Assembly (NCBI GenBank): GCA_963799245.1
Contig: CAWCWN010000004.1
Coordinates: forward strand, 124,001-188,000
Length of the DNA stretch: 64,000 nucleotides
From: CAWCWN01 sp963799245
GTDB taxonomy: Bacteria; Chloroflexota; Ktedonobacteria; Ktedonobacterales; Ktedonobacteraceae
Direction of reading: 5' to 3'
A program made the translations under genes and the position numbers. Positions 25,470 to 35,024 of this stretch are shown in pieces. The notes under the pieces were generated by a model that saw nothing but the letters and a program-made list of their open reading frames with translations, did no database searches and had not been told where the DNA came from. How positions within the stretch are numbered: position 1 is the first letter of the stretch; each line of letters begins with the position of its first letter.

Positions 25470-26369
25470 TTATTTGAGCAGTGAGTGCAATCGCCCACCT
25501 GAGGGATTGTAAATTTCTGTCTTGACATTACTGAATAAGTATTCGAGTGCGCCACTGATTATTAACCCATGCTCGTTTTCGTCAACAAGCATCTCCCCGC
25601 AGTTGGTCTTAACGCGGATTGGAAAAGGAAAAAGCTTTACTCTGTTGGCAATAAAAGCTGAACCTGCCACTCCTGTTCCACAAGATAAGGTTTCGTCTTC
25701 TACACCAACTTCATAGGTGCGAATACTGATATAATCCCGGCCTTCTTGCAAGAAATCTACGTGTACTCCCTCTGGATGATTGACACGTTCACATAGTTGC
25801 TTATCGTACCTTAGTACTGATCCCACCTTTTTTACATCTATGCCTTCCAGTTCATCTACAAGAACGACTACATGCGGCAAGCCACTGAAGACAAAATATC
25901 GATCTTCAGCAATTTTTTGAAATGCTCGCCCAACCCCCAATGCTACATGTACACCATCATGGGCAATTGATACCCATTTCTCACCATCATCGGTTATAAT
26001 GAAGTCCTCGCTTGAGATATATCTCTGGTCATAGGAATACAAAGCTGAACACCGCAAAGCATTTCCACACAATGGTTCGTGCAAACCATCCCTTTCAAAG
26101 TACGTCATCTTTACTTTGCCGTCCATCCTTTTTACGAAGGTTATTCCTTCTATCCTGATCGAATGAAAACTTTCACATATTTCTTTTGCGAAAGTTCCAT
26201 TTATATCTTTTGCAGAAAGACCACTAAGTGCCTCATCTACCATGATGTGAACATTGCCGTTTCCATGCATAATCGAGAACTTTAACTGCTCAAAGCTAAG
26301 TCCGTTTACAGCTCTCTGCTGAACAGTAGCATACTTACCTTCGAAAACTTGGTAGTTCAAATTCAACAT
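25470..26369 (-). CDS. dapF: diaminopimelate epimerase-like racemase
   Basis: About 299 residues with the DapF fold. Both catalytic cysteines are kept: PLCGNALRC (family CGNGxRC) and ETLSCGTGVAGSAF. The N-terminal substrate motif HGNGNVHIMVDE departs from the usual GNDF-type motif, so the substrate may not be diaminopimelate; DapF-fold enzymes include the histidine racemase CntK. The start at 26369 follows AAGGAGG; the first in-frame start is nine residues earlier. Base composition is clearly more AT-rich than the adjoining NRPS gene. It lies 64 bases from the aminotransferase downstream. Confidence 0.88.
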   Translation of the reverse strand: MLNLNYQVFEGKYATVQQRAVNGLSFEQLKFSIMHGNGNVHIMVDEALSGLSAKDINGTFAKEICESFHSIRIEGITFVKRMDGKVKMTYFERDGLHEPLCGNALRCSALYSYDQRYISSEDFIITDDGEKWVSIAHDGVHVALGVGRAFQKIAEDRYFVFSGLPHVVVLVDELEGIDVKKVGSVLRYDKQLCERVNHPEGVHVDFLQEGRDYISIRTYEVGVEDETLSCGTGVAGSAFIANRVKLFPFPIRVKTNCGEMLVDENEHGLIISGALEYLFSNVKTEIYNPSGGRLHSLLK

Positions 26370-26521
26370 ACTTCCCTCCTTGATATGCTCAGGCATCTTT
26401 TCTAATTGTCAGTGAAAGCAGGTAGCCTCCCTGTCTCGTGTTGACAGCGGTAGGAATGACATACGGCCTGTAAATGCGCGGGCGACAGCAACGAGGCATG
26501 CCTCAACACCCCGCCTCCTTC

Positions 26522-29500
26522 TCAGATGATGGGGCGGGCCGGAATACCCCGCCAGCGGCTTTCCGGCGGCAGGCTCTCCCCCTTCATCACTAACGACAGC
26601 GCGTCGAGGGTTGCGCCAGAGCCGACCTCGGCGTCGTACAAGACGATAGAGCGTGGACCGATCGAACTGGCCACCCCGACCTTGACCTTGGACATCTTCA
26701 TCACTCGATCCTCGAAGAGGTGAGTCTGCAAGGACGTGGCCTCTGCGACTGCCGCATCGTCGCCCACCTCCACCAGGTCGAACTCGGTCAGCCACGTGGT
26801 GCCGAGCCAGACACGCCGACCGATCCGCGCGCCCAAGAGCCGCAGGACCGGGGCAATCCAGGGGGTGCCCGTGAGGGCGTTCACCAGCGTAATCACCGCC
26901 ACGGACTCGTACAGGCCGGTTATAAGCTCAGTGCGCCGCACCCACACGCTCCAGAGCGGCTCCGCGCGCGGACGGTAGCGGCCGATGATCAGCCACTTGA
27001 GCAGCACGACCACCAGCGTGCAGACCAGACCCAGTCCGAAGAACAGCGCTGGCGTGAGAGCGAGCAGCGCCAGCGGCGAAAGCACTGTGGCCAGCTTGAT
27101 CATGACATAGATGTCGACAAGAATAGCCAGCCCCAGGATGGTCGCCGGCAGGGTCACGCGGAAGAACTCGAAAGCCAGACGCCAGGCGATGAGGCTGGCA
27201 CGCGGGCTGTAGGTCAGCTCCTCCGGGAAACGCGGGCTGGCCTGCCGGCGCGGCAGGAAGATCGCCGGCGATCCCAGCCACGTTGTCTCGGGATCAATCG
27301 GCCGCGCAGGCGACACAGACTGTACACCGAGCAGGCTGTTGTCGCCCATCTGGCCGGAGCCGGCTACAAGCGCCCCGTTGCCCACGAAGCTGCGCCGTCC
27401 CACCTGCATCGGGGCCAGGGCGATGCAGCCGCGGTGGTACACCGGCGGCGCATTCACCGTATTCTCGGCCACGAAGCTCTGCTCCCCGACAATAAGCATG
27501 TCGGGATCGATGAAGTTGACGGCCGCCACCTCGGACCAGCGACCGGTGCGCGCGCCGAGCAGGCGCAGGAATGGCACGAGGTAGAGGGTAGCGTAGAGCG
27601 TATGGGTCACGACCAGGCTTATGGCCATCAAATGGTCACTGAGCCACTTGCACAGCCCAAAGCCACTGCGCGCGGGGTGGATACCGGCGTGCGCGACCGG
27701 TACTACGGCCCGCTTGACGATGAGCACCAGGGCGCAGGTGACCAGCACGAAAAGCGGGCCGGCCAGTGCGGTGCTGGCCATCCCCCAGGCAAGACCGGCG
27801 CGCACTGTGACCACGCCCACGAGTACTGCACTGGGAGCCAGCATCAGCCAGGGCAGCAGCATGAGCAGTAGCGCCCCGGCGATAAAGCCGGCCAGCACCG
27901 AGACGGGCCAGCGGCGATCGTCGGCTCTGGCGGCCATGGCCTCCAGCAAGGAGGGGGTCGTCTGCAGGCGCTTGATCGGCGAGCCAGCCCAGTGCTCATT
28001 CGCCGGGATGATGTGGTCGGCAGGCACCAGGGACTGCTCTCCCACTGAGGCCCGGCTGCCGATCTGGGCTCCAGCTAACACGAGGCTGTTGGTGCCCATG
28101 AAGCTGCCAGAGCCGAGCCGAATGGGAGCCAGGCGCAGCCAGCCGCCTTCCACGAAGAAGGGCTGCACTCGGGCCCCGTGGCCAATGCTCACACCTTCTC
28201 CGATGTCGACGAGCATCGGCAGGCCGACCAAGGCGGAGGAGAGCTGACAGCCACGGCCGACCCTGGCTCCCAGCAGGCGCAGGTACGGCGGTAGCAGGGG
28301 CGAGCCGGCCAGCAGACCCAGTGGCGAAAGGGCGAGGATTTTGCCATAGAACCAGAAGCGCAGATAGGTGGCGCCCCACAGTGGGTACCACCCTGGACGC
28401 AGGCCGCGCATGAGCACACGGCCGCCAACTACGGGCAGCAGAAAAAGGGTTGCTCCGAACCAGACGACCCAGACGATTGCAATAGCGAGCAGCTCGAGGC
28501 TCGAGGGATGCACCGGCGTGCTGATGGCCGTCGATAGCCCTGACACGGGAAAGCGCAGCAGGAGCAACACCATGTAGAGTAGCCCGAGCACGGGAAGGCT
28601 CAGCAGGAACATCCAGCCATAGAGCGTAACGAGCTGAGCGAGGCCACAGCCGAGGACGCGCAGGTTCGTGTGCCGTCGAGGTGCCGGCCTCACGGAGGCT
28701 ACGGGCTGCTCATCGGCCGGCGCTGCAAGATCAGCCTCGATGAACCGGGCCAGACTGCGGATCGTGGGATGAGCGTACAGATCGCCCATGGCGAGCCCCT
28801 GCAGCTTGGGTTGCCGGCGCAGCCGCGAGATGAGGCGGGCTGCGGTGAGGGAATGGCCACCCAGGTCGCAGAAGAAGTCATCCTCGACGGAGACGTTTGC
28901 ACTGCCCAGGATCTGCCCCCACGCTTCGGCCAGCTGGCCCTCCAGGGCCGTCTCGGCAGGCACGTGCGGGGCGGACCGCAGTCCGAGCGGCCGCGATATA
29001 GGCGGGGGCAAGGCGGCACGATTCACCTTGTCGGCCGCCAGCAAGGGAAAGGCGTCGAGCACCTCGATGAAGGAGGGGACCATGTAGGGGGGAAGCCGGC
29101 GCCGCAGGGAGGCATTGAGCCGCTGGCGCAGGTCGGAATCGTCGGACTCTGCATCGTGGTCGTGCAGCGTCAGGTAGGCGACCAGGTCCTGCACGATCCC
29201 GCCGCGCTCCAGCGGTGTGACGACCGCATTCTTCACAGCCTGATCCTCACGGAACACTTCTTCGATCTCACCCAGCTCGATGCGATAACCGCAAATCTTG
29301 ACCTGGGTGTCGATGCGGCCCAGATACTCGATCTCGCCTGAGGAGGTGAAGCGGCCCAGATCGCCGGTGTGGTAGATGCGAGGGGCCTCGTCCTGATCGC
29401 TCTTGATCGGGTTGGGCACGAAGCGCTCGGCGGTGAGCTCGGGGCGATTGAGGTAGCCGATGGCGACCCCAGGACCGCCGATGCAGATCTCCCCGCTGCC

Positions 29501-30541
29501 CCCTTCTTCGACGGGTTGCAGCTGCTCGTTCAGGATGTAGACGCGATAGGTCGGCAGGGGAGTGCCCAGGGTGACCGGCCGATCCGGCAGCAGCTCGCAG
29601 CAGGTCGACGTGACCGTCGTCTCGGTAGGACCGTAACAGTTAAGTATGCGGCGGCCCGGCCGCCACCAGCGGCGCACCAAGTCGGCAGGCATGGCCTCGC
29701 CGCTACTCAGCAAGCAGCGCAGGGAGGGCACATCGGCCTCGATGGTGGCCAGCAGCGTCGGCACACAGCCGAACACGTTGACCTGGTGCTCGATGAGGAA
29801 GTCGCTCAGTCCCTGACCGAAGCGCCGGGAGTCAGTGGGACCGGCGATCAGCGTGGCTCCGGCGACCCACGCCGGCCAGATTTCCTCGATGTGGAAGTCG
29901 AAGCTGATGGTCATGCCCTGATAGACCCGGTCCTCACTCGTCACCTTGTAGATCGGCGTGGCCACATGCAGGAAGTTGACGATGTTGGCGTGTGAGACAG
30001 CGACCCCCTTGGGCTTGCCGGTGGAGCCTGAGGTGTAGATGACATAGCACAGCGACGAGGGATCGACGCTGATCTGGGGACGGGTCTCGGACTGGACGGT
30101 CAGCTGTGCCGCCACCTCGTCAAGCTCGAGCACGGAGCAGGCAAGCCCTCGCGTTTGCTCGCGCAACGCCGAGGTCGTCACCATCTCGTGCAGTCCAGCG
30201 TCCTGAGCGATGAAAGCCAACCGATCAGCTGGAAACGATGGATCGAGCGGGACGTAGGCGGCGCCGGCTTTGAGCACCCCAAGCAGTGCGACGTAGGTGT
30301 CGAGAGAGCGCTCCAGTAAGATGCCAACCGGGGCGCCTTCCTTCGCGCCGCGCTCCAGCAGAAGATGTGCCAAACGGTTGGCGCGACGATCAAGCTCCAA
30401 GTAGGTGAGCCGTGATGACCCGCAGACGACGGCAATGCCATCCGGACGCCGATCACAGGCCTGCTCGAAGTATTGAGGTAGGCGCTCTACGTGCACCGTC
30501 ATGTGCGTTTGTGTCACTATCGGCAATGTTTTGGTAAGCAA
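26522..30541 (-). CDS. Pls/PosA-type single-module NRPS (A-T-membrane terminal domain)
   Basis: Numbering from the longest frame (1370 residues from TTG 30634). Adenylation domain about 45-540 with YTSGSTGKPKG (200-210), FDFHIEEIW (245-253), NCYGPTETT and Lys536. Carrier domain about 560-635 with Ser595 in LGGHSL. The remaining 720 residues form the NRPS terminal domain (TIGR02353 type): paired membrane helices alternating with three left-handed-beta-helix, acetyltransferase-like domains (about 780-890, 1070-1170, 1270-1370). This is the layout of epsilon-poly-lysine synthetase, with no condensation or thioesterase domain. TTG 30541 has GAGGAGAG seven bases upstream and is my preferred start. 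By hand alignment the A-domain code is DFEGLSCVTK; I cannot assign a substrate. Confidence 0.92.
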   Translation of the reverse strand: MLTKTLPIVTQTHMTVHVERLPQYFEQACDRRPDGIAVVCGSSRLTYLELDRRANRLAHLLLERGAKEGAPVGILLERSLDTYVALLGVLKAGAAYVPLDPSFPADRLAFIAQDAGLHEMVTTSALREQTRGLACSVLELDEVAAQLTVQSETRPQISVDPSSLCYVIYTSGSTGKPKGVAVSHANIVNFLHVATPIYKVTSEDRVYQGMTISFDFHIEEIWPAWVAGATLIAGPTDSRRFGQGLSDFLIEHQVNVFGCVPTLLATIEADVPSLRCLLSSGEAMPADLVRRWWRPGRRILNCYGPTETTVTSTCCELLPDRPVTLGTPLPTYRVYILNEQLQPVEEGGSGEICIGGPGVAIGYLNRPELTAERFVPNPIKSDQDEAPRIYHTGDLGRFTSSGEIEYLGRIDTQVKICGYRIELGEIEEVFREDQAVKNAVVTPLERGGIVQDLVAYLTLHDHDAESDDSDLRQRLNASLRRRLPPYMVPSFIEVLDAFPLLAADKVNRAALPPPISRPLGLRSAPHVPAETALEGQLAEAWGQILGSANVSVEDDFFCDLGGHSLTAARLISRLRRQPKLQGLAMGDLYAHPTIRSLARFIEADLAAPADEQPVASVRPAPRRHTNLRVLGCGLAQLVTLYGWMFLLSLPVLGLLYMVLLLLRFPVSGLSTAISTPVHPSSLELLAIAIVWVVWFGATLFLLPVVGGRVLMRGLRPGWYPLWGATYLRFWFYGKILALSPLGLLAGSPLLPPYLRLLGARVGRGCQLSSALVGLPMLVDIGEGVSIGHGARVQPFFVEGGWLRLAPIRLGSGSFMGTNSLVLAGAQIGSRASVGEQSLVPADHIIPANEHWAGSPIKRLQTTPSLLEAMAARADDRRWPVSVLAGFIAGALLLMLLPWLMLAPSAVLVGVVTVRAGLAWGMASTALAGPLFVLVTCALVLIVKRAVVPVAHAGIHPARSGFGLCKWLSDHLMAISLVVTHTLYATLYLVPFLRLLGARTGRWSEVAAVNFIDPDMLIVGEQSFVAENTVNAPPVYHRGCIALAPMQVGRRSFVGNGALVAGSGQMGDNSLLGVQSVSPARPIDPETTWLGSPAIFLPRRQASPRFPEELTYSPRASLIAWRLAFEFFRVTLPATILGLAILVDIYVMIKLATVLSPLALLALTPALFFGLGLVCTLVVVLLKWLIIGRYRPRAEPLWSVWVRRTELITGLYESVAVITLVNALTGTPWIAPVLRLLGARIGRRVWLGTTWLTEFDLVEVGDDAAVAEATSLQTHLFEDRVMKMSKVKVGVASSIGPRSIVLYDAEVGSGATLDALSLVMKGESLPPESRWRGIPARPII

Positions 30542-30825
30542 AGTTTCTCTCCTCAGCTCTAGAACATTTGTCGAGTAATCAGAAGTATTGTGCACCTGCT
30601 GTGGCACAAAATGACTCCACACCCTTTGTGACAAAGTGAGGAATGAACATCGTTTTCACTACGTTTATAGCCCCAAAGCGGGGAGTAAATCCTATTTTCT
30701 CTAAAAAAAAGAGCGAACGGTGAGTCACCTTGAGCAGTACAGCCAACCATACATTCGTTCTGAGGATGATGACAGGTCATGCTGGCAACATGCCCCAAAA
30801 AGACTGAACATTTGTTCTCCTGTAC

Positions 30826-31128
30826 TTAACCTGAGTTCTGGTAAGAAACATCCAATGCCAGCGTCAAGCAGCGTACACCACCACCGGACTTGACAAACTC
30901 AGTGACCGGAGAGACACAGATCTCGTAGCCCCACTTACATAGAATGCGCCCGACACGCGGTGGACAATATGGCATAATGATGGTCTTGCCGACCACGACG
31001 GAATTGGCACAGAATGTCATTGCCTCATCCAACTCGAGCACAAGTGGCTTCAGATAGCTTTGGCCCCACGAGAGCTCTTGTGTTTCAGCAGGAACATCAT
31101 TATGTAGAGGTGATTTTAGATGATCCAT
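30826..31128 (-). pseudogene. C-terminal third of a DDAH/arginine-deiminase-like enzyme
   Basis: A 100-residue ORF whose body matches the end of dimethylargininase/amidinotransferase-fold enzymes: MTFCANSVVVGKTIIMP, PPRVGRILCKWGY and the catalytic Cys segment EFVKSGGGVRCLTL. The N-terminal two thirds, carrying the catalytic His and the guanidine-binding residues, are missing, so normal activity is not expected. It nevertheless begins at an ATG with AAGGAG eight bases upstream and could be translated. It lies upstream of the NRPS on the same strand and may be a relic of the operon's earlier 5' end. Confidence 0.7.
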
Positions 31129-31525
31129 TTAAAGAGCTCCTTAGTACAGCTAATCGTAAGTTCGTTCTGTATTTTAATAGGCTGTTCTTGAGACATCAAA
31201 ATTAGTTTAGCGAAAGTATTTGGCAGAAACAAGCCTGAAAACACGAAAGTTTCGGGGTAGTAGTTACTTGCTGGTTTGAGGGAAGAATATAAGCATTAGT
31301 CAGATATTAATATTACTTATATCCTTCACTGGTACAGCCATCGGATATGGTGGATAATTTGACTGCGTTGCTTCACGAGAAAACTTACCCAAAGCATCCC
31401 CTCTCGCAGGCTTTGTGGGTTTGTCGGAAGATCTTACCATCCCTTATATGTTTCCCTTAGCAAAGATCGAACGGATGGCACCCATTCGTGAGAACGGTGA
31501 GATCTTTGGGTGAGGCAAGCCTGTT
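31129..31525. other. intergenic region, about 400 bp
   Basis: AT-rich sequence between the DDAH remnant and a transposase fragment. Apart from the ribosome binding site of the remnant, no promoter pair, RNA or gene was recognised. The last 25 bases (about 31499-31521) resemble 31886-31908 and may be a trace of an insertion-sequence end. Confidence 0.35.
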
Positions 31526-31885
31526 TTGGTCGCCTCATCAGCAATGTCATCCCCGCACCATGTTCTTCATGGAGGATCAAAGTTGGACAGGCACGGCTCA
31601 ACTAGAAGATATCGTGCCCGGCATGAGTTGATCAGGCAGATGGTGCCGCGGTATCGAGCGGCTTCGCGTGCCCAGAAGAGCCGCATGCTCGATGCGGTCG
31701 TCGCCGTGACCGGCTATGCCCGCACATATGCAATTCAGCATTTCAATCAGACGGTGGAGCAGAAGCCGCGCATGCAGCGCTCACGTCACTCCCACTAAAG
31801 ACCAGAGGTTCAGCGCGCGTTGATCCTGGCCTGGACCGCGGCTAACCAGATCTGCACCAAACGGCTGATCCCTTTCCTACCGTTG
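31526..31885 (+). pseudogene. integrase/ISNCY-like transposase N-terminal fragment
   Basis: The frame decodes RQMVPRYRAASRAQKSRMLD followed by VTGYARTYAIQHFNQ, typical of the N-terminal region of a transposase group with integrase core. A stop at about 31798 is followed in frame by more of the same family (VQRALILAWTAANQICTKRL), so the stop is a lesion. The catalytic core is absent. Similar short sequences at 31499-31521 and 31886-31908 flank it. Confidence 0.65.
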
Positions 31886-32061
31886 GGTAAGATTTTTGGT
31901 GGGGCAATGCATCTGTAACTCGGTATCTGGTTCTAGACATATTTCTCGATAGTGGTTCTGCAAGTCCAATATGGAAGCATCTAGCTCAACTCAATCACTC
32001 CCCTGCTCTTGTGACCAGCGTCCACACACATCATCGGTTACTTTACCTCCTTGACAATAAG

Positions 32062-32103
32062 GGGGAGTGGAACATCAACCCACGATGTTCCACTCCCCTT
32101 TTT
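32062..32103 (+). terminator. rho-independent terminator
   Basis: A perfect 15-bp stem (32062-32076 with 32084-32098) and 7-base loop is followed by TTTTT. It faces rightward, but also stands just past the 3' end of the minus-strand pair at 32114-32788, for which the stem could serve without a good T-run. Confidence 0.75.
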
Positions 32104-32113
32104 GTGTGGCCGA

Positions 32114-32479
32114 TCAGTCCCAATCCTCGCCGGTCCCTCTTGTTGAGACACTGCAATCAAGGAGACCTTGCCATTCGTAGATATCGACGATCATCCAATA
32201 ACTCTGTGGTTTGTTGTATATCTCTGGCTTCATCATGCTACGGATGTCGTCAAGTGAGCGACCGTTATTGACATACACCACTGTTGCACAGCATTCTTCT
32301 TCATTCTTCGCTAACGAATAAGGAACAAAGCTTATAATATCCATCTGACAACGTGTTGCAATTTGAACAGCAACAGCATGTGCTGCTGACGTACGTGCGC
32401 TAAGAGGAACTTTGGATTTTTCAGTCCGTTGCCCTACCGAGATAGTAATAACTGTTGTTTTCGTTTGATAGTTGTTCAT
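32114..32479 (-). CDS. hypothetical protein (121 aa)
   Basis: An unrecognised protein with a proper start: GAAGGAGC precedes the ATG at 32479. It begins with a strand-like segment (TTVITISVGQRTEKSKVPLS) followed by a helix rich in Ala, and contains a Cys pair (EEECCATVVYV). No signal peptide or membrane helix. It is the second gene of a pair with 32504-32788, 24 bases apart, and ends at a strong hairpin. The pair is flanked by dead transposases and may be cargo of a lost element. Function unknown. Confidence 0.5.
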   Translation of the reverse strand: MNNYQTKTTVITISVGQRTEKSKVPLSARTSAAHAVAVQIATRCQMDIISFVPYSLAKNEEECCATVVYVNNGRSLDDIRSMMKPEIYNKPQSYWMIVDIYEWQGLLDCSVSTRGTGEDWD

Positions 32480-32503
32480 AGAAGCTCCTTCCTCTATCTC
32501 AAC

Positions 32504-32788
32504 TCAACTCCCCTGCTGCTCTTGCGATAGGAAGAACAGATCAAATGCCATCTGCGCGACCTCATAATCCTTGATACCCTTGTTCGCTGCGTAGACCTTT
32601 ATCCTCTTGATCGTCGTTGGCCGCAGGTGCGTGGTGTATCTTGCTCTGTCCTCGCTATATCTCTCCCGATTTTGCCAACCTACTTTCGTGTTACACGAGT
32701 GAAGTAGCATTCCTGTCTCCTCGTCACGTGCTCCCCACATACAGAATGAATGATTCGGGCGAAACCAGGTGTACATTGATATGGACAT
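32504..32788 (-). CDS. hypothetical protein with possible ribbon-helix-helix C-terminus (94 aa)
   Basis: A GAGGGGGAGA tract precedes the ATG at 32788. The C-terminal half, TTHLRPTTIKRIKVYAANKG followed by DYEVAQMAFDLFF, reads like a ribbon-helix-helix DNA-binding motif (strand, basic helix, second helix). The N-terminal half (WFRPNHSFCMWG, then a second Cys in LLHSCNTKVGW) is unrecognised. It heads a two-gene operon with the 121-residue protein. A plasmid- or element-type regulator is a possible role, inferred only from the fold guess. Confidence 0.5.
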   Translation of the reverse strand: MSISMYTWFRPNHSFCMWGARDEETGMLLHSCNTKVGWQNRERYSEDRARYTTHLRPTTIKRIKVYAANKGIKDYEVAQMAFDLFFLSQEQQGS

Positions 32789-32819
32789 CGTCTCCCCCTC
32801 TCTCAGCGTGTTTGCCAGA

Positions 32820-33850
32820 CTTCACGCGACTCTGCGGGTAATCGTGGTGTAATCCACCCAGGACCGAGCAGGAGATGATTGTGCTACTGCTCCCATCTTG
32901 ATCTGGTGTAAGAGGTCCACCATGCGGTTCTGGAAGCTGTTGCCTGATCCCTTGATGCGGCCGTGCCCGGTTGAAGTAGGCCATATACCCATTGAGAACC
33001 CGCTGGAGCTGCTTCTCGCGAAGGATCACCAGGTGGAGAAGCGCATGCTTGTCGCACACTCCTCAAGAAGCGTTCGCAGATCGCATTGGCTCGGGGAGCG
33101 TGATACGGGGTGTTGAGAATCTCAATCGTGCTCGTTGTCGCCACACGAGCGAAACAAGGCCCAAATTTGCGATCGTTATCACACACGAGATACTTTGGTG
33201 TTTGCCCATAGGGCGTGGCTTCTCGCAGTTGTTGGGCGACCCAAGGATCGGTGGGAGACCGTGTCACGCCGACATAGATCACCCGTCGCGATCTTTCCGT
33301 TCAATGATGAAGAATGCGAAGAGCGGCCGAAAGCAGAGATCTGTCACTTGTAAGAAGTAAGTCATAGGCCCAGATATCTGCGGCGTGATTGTGCAGAAAG
33401 GTCGCCCATCTCTGTCCTCTCGGCTGTGATGTACGAATGCGTCGTATGTACTTCTGGATGGTCCGCTTACTCACGTAAATATCCAGTTTCAGGAATTCAC
33501 CCCCGATACGCTCAGCGCCCCAGAGTCGATTTTTCACTGCCATCTCCCTGATCAAAGCGATAGTTTCTGCAGCTATCTTCGGCTGATGAGATGCGGCCTT
33601 TGATTTGCTTTTCCAGACCAGGCGAAAGAGCTCCTGTATGGATTTCCCACTTCATGACGGCAGAGTCCACGCCACATCGTGGTCAGCAAGCAGGCTATCT
33701 TCCGATTGATGAGCTTAGAAAAGTATTGTATGCATAAGATACCATTACATGCTCTGAAAAGACAATACGTAGAAAATAGGTATCTTCTTCGTTGTTCTGA
33801 TTGCAATGGCATGTTCTCGTTTTTCCAGCAGTATGGGACGAGAGCAAGAC
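32820..33850 (-). pseudogene. broken integrase-core (DDE) transposase
   Basis: Pieces of one transposase lie in successive frames on the minus strand: a basic N-terminal part, then REMAVKNRLWGAERIGGEFL and VSKRTIQKYIRRI, then VGVTRSPTDPWVAQQLREAT ... LVCDNDRKFGPCFARVATTS and the catalytic Glu block NTPYHAPRANAICERFLRSV, then YMAYFNRARPHQGI and VLGGLHHDY. At least two frameshifts separate them. It belongs to the rve-core group found in IS3/IS481-like elements. The left boundary is approximate and no terminal repeats were identified. Confidence 0.75.
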
Positions 33851-34166
33851 ACACGGAGGCACCCCACGAGCAGGCAACTCGTGACGCTGGCGTCTCATCC
33901 CCTCCTGTCAAGGCTTTGCAAAGCAGACTGAATTATCCACCACCAAGAAGAGGAGTACCACGACAACAAACTGCTACGACAGCCCCAAACTTCTTCACTC
34001 AAGTGTTATCGCTTAGCTTGTTTTCATTTTTATACTGATAATGTAACTATTCAGGTGTCCTAAAATCCATGCCAAATTGGCACGAAAGCAGTACAGTACA
34101 GGCATGATGCAAGACGATGACCAATTGCTTTGAGAAGAAAACACAACTCTTTGGGAAGAAGATGCC

Positions 34167-34974
34167 ATGCTTCGCGCTCTGGTAGCCGAATTGCTGCCGT
34201 TGAAAAGGCAGGTGGAAGACCTGAGCACGCAGGTCAAGCAGCTGGAGAGTCGTCTGGCAAAAGACAGCCACAACAGCCATTTGCCGCCTTCCTCCGATCG
34301 CTTCGTCCGGCAACCCAAGACCAAAAGCTTGCGCAAACCAAGCGGCAAGAAGCCAGGAGCGCAGGCAGGTCATGAAGGCAATACCTTGTACCAGGTGAGC
34401 TCGCCAAACCAGATCATCGTGCATCGGGTCAAGACCTGTGCCTGCTGCAAGCACGATCTGAGTCAAGCCCCCACGCTCTCCAGCGAACATCGTCAGGTGC
34501 TCGATTTGCCGCCCAAGCGCGTGGTAGTCGTGGAGCACCAGGCCCAGCAAGAAATATTACCCATACTGCCAACAGATCAGCAGGGCAGCATTTCCCGAGG
34601 GCGTCGCAGCGCCAGTCCAGTATGGCCCAGCTTTTGCTGTGGTGGGAGTGTATCTGACCCAACAGCAGTTATTGCCGTATGAACGAGCGTGTGAAACCAT
34701 CCAGGATCTCATTGGACCTGCCATGACAGTCGGCACGCTCAGGGCTTTGGTGCACCGCTGTGCGGCCAACTTGCAGCCGGTCGAAGAGCAAATCAAAGAG
34801 CACCTCAAGCAGGCAGATGTGTTGCATGCGGATGAAACCGGGATGGACGTCATGGTTAAGCGCTTGTGGATGCATGTCGCGGCGATCGCCTATCTGACCC
34901 ATGACGGGGTGCATGCCAAACGTGGCAGCGAGGCCCTTGATACCAAAGGCAGAGTACCCTGCTCTTACATCTGA
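34167..34974 (+). pseudogene. tnpC: IS66-family transposase (TnpC) fragment, frameshifted
   Basis: The first frame gives the IS66 leucine-zipper start (LLPLKRQVEDLSTQVKQLES), the SSDRFVRQPKTKSLRKPSGK linker and a zinc finger (KTCACCKHDLSQ). Near 34560 a one-base shift moves the reading to the frame encoding GVYLTQQQLLPYERACETIQ and the first catalytic block VLHADETGMDVM. The sequence then breaks off at about 34960, before the remaining catalytic residues. TnpA, TnpB and terminal repeats are not seen. Confidence 0.8.
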
Positions 34975-35024
34975 TTGCGAAAAGAGAAAGAGAGATGATC
35001 AATCTGTAGAAGGATTATACATCT

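Noticed and set aside
20352..26369. A plain lysine/threonine biosynthetic operon
   Set aside because: dapA, dapB, thrB and thrC are absent, and the set follows a Pls-type NRPS on the same strand; a dedicated supply role fits better.
26720..27871. 383-codon plus-strand ORF opposite the NRPS, with others at 28670-29341 and 29369-29995
   Set aside because: High GC leaves antisense frames open; the products are low-complexity and lack motifs, while the minus strand encodes a complete NRPS.
34047..34550. 167-codon minus-strand ORF
   Set aside because: It is the antisense of the IS66 transposase fragment.
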